Source: JAIVGV01 sp035295985 | GTDB lineage: Bacteria; Acidobacteriota; Blastocatellia; Pyrinomonadales; Pyrinomonadaceae | DNA length: 8,033 nt | Assembly (NCBI GenBank): GCA_035295985.1 | Contig: DATHBT010000236.1 | Location: forward strand, 1-8,033 | Direction: 5' to 3' | In this document: one piece after another, positions 6,247 through 8,033 of the stretch | How positions within the stretch are numbered: position 1 is the stretch's first letter | Layout of the letters: the number at the start of each line of letters is the position of its first letter | Made by a program: the position numbers and the translations under genes | Notes under the pieces: generated by a model | What the model saw: the letters and a program-made list of their open reading frames with translations, nothing else | What the model was told of the DNA's origin: nothing | Database searches by the model: none

Positions 6247-7131
6247 TTGAGCGTTCTCGTCGATAAGCAGACGCGCCTCGTCGTGCAGGGCATCACGGGC
6301 AAAGAGGGCACGTTCCACACCAAACAGATGGTCGAGTACGGGACGAACGTCGTCGGCGGCGTCACGCCCGGCAAGGGCGGGACAACGCACGAGGGCGTCC
6401 CCGTCTTCAACACGGTCGAAGACGCGGTCAGGGAGGCCGGAGCGAACGCCTCGGTCATCTACGTGCCGCCGCCGTTCGCGGCCGACGCGATCATCGAGGC
6501 CGCCGACGCCGGGATGCCGCTCGTCGTATGCATCACCGAGGGGATACCCGCGCTCGACATGGTGAAGGTGAGGCGGTTTATGGAAGGGAAGCGGACGCGG
6601 CTCGTCGGGCCGAACTGCCCCGGCGTCATCTCGCCGGGCAAGTGCAAGGTCGGCATCATGCCCGGCCACATCCACAAGGAAGGGCGCATCGGCGTCGTCT
6701 CCCGTTCGGGGACGCTGACGTACGAGGCGGTCGGGCAGTTGACGGCGCTCGGCCTCGGACAGTCAACCGCCATCGGCATCGGCGGCGACCCCGTCATCGG
6801 CACGACGCACTCGGACGCGCTCGCGCTCTTCGAGGCCGACCCGGAGACGGAAGGGATCGTGATGATCGGCGAGATCGGCGGGACGGCCGAGGAGGAGGCC
6901 GCCAGCTTCGCGAAGGAGCACGTGACGAAGCCCATCGTCGCCTTCATCGCCGGGCAGACCGCGCCGCCGGGCCGAAGGATGGGCCACGCCGGCGCGATCA
7001 TCGCGGGCGGGAAGGGCACGGCCGCCGAGAAGATGCGCGCGCTCGAAGAGGCCGGCATCCGCGTCGTCCACTCGCCCGCCGACATCGGACAGGCGATGAA
7101 AGAGGCGCTCGGCGCGGGCGCAGCCGCTTGA
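6247..7131 (+). CDS. sucD: Succinyl-CoA synthetase (succinate-CoA ligase), alpha subunit
   Basis: This 294-residue protein is the partner of SucC. It binds CoA through its N-terminal Rossmann-like domain and carries the phosphohistidine that shuttles phosphate to the nucleotide site. Visible landmarks are QGITGKEGTFH (14-24) and GGVTPGKGG (37-45) in the CoA domain, then GPNCPGVI (121-128) and VSRSGTLTYE (151-160). E209 (MIGEIGG) and the catalytic H247 (GHAGA, 246-250) match E. coli Glu208 and His246 with a one-residue offset for Met. The start is TTG 6247: GAGGAG (6233-6238) lies eight bases upstream, and the protein then begins SVLVDKQTRLVVQGITG, just like the family. No ATG or GTG gives a comparable N-terminus. 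A TTG start may lower its translation. It is followed after 22 bp by the coiled-coil gene, with which it is probably cotranscribed. Confidence 0.97.
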   Translation: MSVLVDKQTRLVVQGITGKEGTFHTKQMVEYGTNVVGGVTPGKGGTTHEGVPVFNTVEDAVREAGANASVIYVPPPFAADAIIEAADAGMPLVVCITEGIPALDMVKVRRFMEGKRTRLVGPNCPGVISPGKCKVGIMPGHIHKEGRIGVVSRSGTLTYEAVGQLTALGLGQSTAIGIGGDPVIGTTHSDALALFEADPETEGIVMIGEIGGTAEEEAASFAKEHVTKPIVAFIAGQTAPPGRRMGHAGAIIAGGKGTAAEKMRALEEAGIRVVHSPADIGQAMKEALGAGAAA

Positions 7132-7153
7132 AGTAAGTTGCGGAGGTACGGCG

Positions 7154-7546
7154 GTGGCGGACGATGACAGAGTCGATAAGCTCGTCGAGGTTATGGCGTC
7201 GCTCATTAAAGTCTCCCGCGACACAGACAGGCGCGTTAACACGCTCACCGAGGTCGTGCGCGAGATCAGCGGGGATGTGAAACTGCTCGCCGAAGCTTCG
7301 AGCCGTCTGCACGAAAGAATGGAAGAGATCGCGGAGAGAATGGAAGAGATCGCAGCCGCGCACGCGAACTCGGAAGTTAAGATCGCCGCGCTGGCCGACG
7401 CTCAGATAAAGACCGAAGGCGTCGTCGCGTCTCTAAGCGAGCGCATGAACGAACTCGCGGCGGCGCAGACGCACACGGAGCAGCGGCTCGACGCTTTGAT
7501 CGACATCGTGCGGGAGATGCGCGAGGGCCGCCCGCCGAAATCATAA
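7154..7546 (+). CDS. Small coiled-coil protein of unknown function
   Basis: This 130-residue protein is predicted to be almost wholly alpha-helical. Hydrophobic residues recur at three- and four-residue spacing from about V7 to M122 (for example VDKLVEVMASLIKV, RLHERMEEIAERMEEIA and RLDALIDIVREM), as expected for a long coiled coil or helical bundle. It has no cysteine, signal peptide or membrane segment. ERMEEIA occurs twice in tandem (54-60, 61-67); at DNA level 7312-7332 and 7333-7353 are identical at 19 of 21 bases, so a single heptad was duplicated. The start is GTG 7154, supported by GGAGG (7142-7146) seven bases upstream. The gene sits 22 bp after sucD and 30 bp before ndk, so it belongs to their operon. 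Codon choice is somewhat less GC-biased than in its neighbours (AGA, ATA and AAA occur), which may mean lower expression or more recent origin. No specific family was recognised. Confidence 0.78.
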   Translation: MADDDRVDKLVEVMASLIKVSRDTDRRVNTLTEVVREISGDVKLLAEASSRLHERMEEIAERMEEIAAAHANSEVKIAALADAQIKTEGVVASLSERMNELAAAQTHTEQRLDALIDIVREMREGRPPKS

Positions 7547-7576
7547 TCAACGGGAAAGGTTGAACGAACACTCAGC

Positions 7577-8008
7577 ATGTCAGAGCAAAAAATCGGGAAT
7601 CTCACGTTCGGGATCATCAAGCCCGACGCGGTGCGCGGCGGGAAAGTGGGCGCGATCATCCAGCGCATCATTGACGGCGGCTTCCGCCCGCGCGGGATGA
7701 AGCTCATCCACATGACGCGCGAGGAGGCCGAGGGCTTTTACGCCGTCCACCGCGGGCGTCCGTTCTTCGGCGAGCTGACGGCGTTCATGTCCTCCGGGCC
7801 GTGCGTCGTGCTGGCGTTGGAGAAGGAGGGCGCGGTCAAAGCCTGGCGCGACCTGATGGGCGCGACCGACCCGGCGAAGGCCGACGAGGGCACGATCCGC
7901 AAGGAGTTCGCCAGCTCAATCGGCGAGAACGCAGTCCACGGCTCGGACTCCGAGGAGAACGCGGCTCTGGAGATCGCTTACTTCTTCAGCCGGCTCGAAC
8001 TGGTCTGA
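7577..8008 (+). CDS. ndk: Nucleoside diphosphate kinase
   Basis: This 143-residue protein, the usual Ndk length, transfers the gamma phosphate between nucleoside triphosphates and diphosphates through a phosphohistidine (ping-pong mechanism) in the cytoplasm. The active-site His is H121 in ENAVHGSDS (117-125), the family signature. K15 (FGIIKPDAV, 11-19), Y55, R91, T97 (MGATDPAKA), R108 (GTIRKEF) and N118 correspond to the conserved nucleotide-binding residues. The ATG at 7577 is the only sensible start. It has no good ribosome binding site: the nearest purine run, GGGAAAGG (7552-7559), lies 17 bases upstream. Translation may therefore depend on ribosomes finishing the coiled-coil gene 30 bp before it. 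Being in one operon with sucD makes biochemical sense, since succinyl-CoA synthetase makes ATP or GTP and Ndk exchanges phosphate among them. Confidence 0.97.
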   Translation: MSEQKIGNLTFGIIKPDAVRGGKVGAIIQRIIDGGFRPRGMKLIHMTREEAEGFYAVHRGRPFFGELTAFMSSGPCVVLALEKEGAVKAWRDLMGATDPAKADEGTIRKEFASSIGENAVHGSDSEENAALEIAYFFSRLELV

Positions 8009-8033
8009 TGCCCCTGCGGGCCGCCCGCGGCGC

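Noticed and set aside
8008..8033. Possible next gene starting with ATG overlapping the ndk stop (TGATG), or a GC hairpin (GCGGGC-C-GCCCGC) after ndk
   Set aside because: Only 26 bases remain, with no separate SD and no T tract visible, so neither can be supported from this window.

Overview
The window is GC-rich bacterial chromosome carrying housekeeping genes: both subunits of succinyl-CoA synthetase, nucleoside diphosphate kinase and a proline tRNA. No phage, transposon or CRISPR signal was found. GC-rich codon use, sigma70-like promoters, a MerR regulator placed next to tRNA-Pro, a beta-CASP nuclease beside a zinc-ribbon membrane protein, and heptamer-based inverted repeats between genes would fit an Acidobacteriota-type organism, perhaps Blastocatellia. 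That placement is an impression, not something the sequence proves.

Layout. Bases 1-171 hold the 3' end of a probable retropepsin-like aspartyl protease. A clear promoter (TTGACA-17-TAACAT, 303-331) precedes a MerR-family regulator (422-964). A tRNA-Pro(GGG) gene (1030-1103) follows, with its own promoter and a strong intrinsic terminator (1111-1145). Two minus-strand genes come next: a secreted CAP/SCP-domain protein (1168-1857) and an OsmC-family protein (2031-2456). Each has its own Shine-Dalgarno (SD) site and a candidate promoter.

From 2763 everything runs on the plus strand: sucC (2763-3923), a zinc-ribbon protein with two membrane segments (4019-4639), a beta-CASP metallo-beta-lactamase nuclease (4735-6138), sucD (6247-7131, TTG start), a small coiled-coil protein (7154-7546) and ndk (7577-8008). 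SucC and SucD together make ATP or GTP from succinyl-CoA in the TCA cycle, and Ndk balances the nucleoside triphosphate pools. The usually adjacent sucC and sucD genes are here 2.3 kb apart. sucD has its own extended -10 promoter and appears to head a sucD-coiled coil-ndk operon.

The most unusual structure is a pair of large inverted repeats built from 7-bp units beginning with GTT (or ATT). One lies before sucC (arms 2625-2658 and 2715-2748), the other before the nuclease gene (arms 4649-4679 and 4690-4720, a perfect 31-bp stem). Both end exactly 14 nt before the start codon of the next gene, right against its ribosome binding site. They do not look like terminators. They could be mobile repeats or mRNA processing and translation-control elements.
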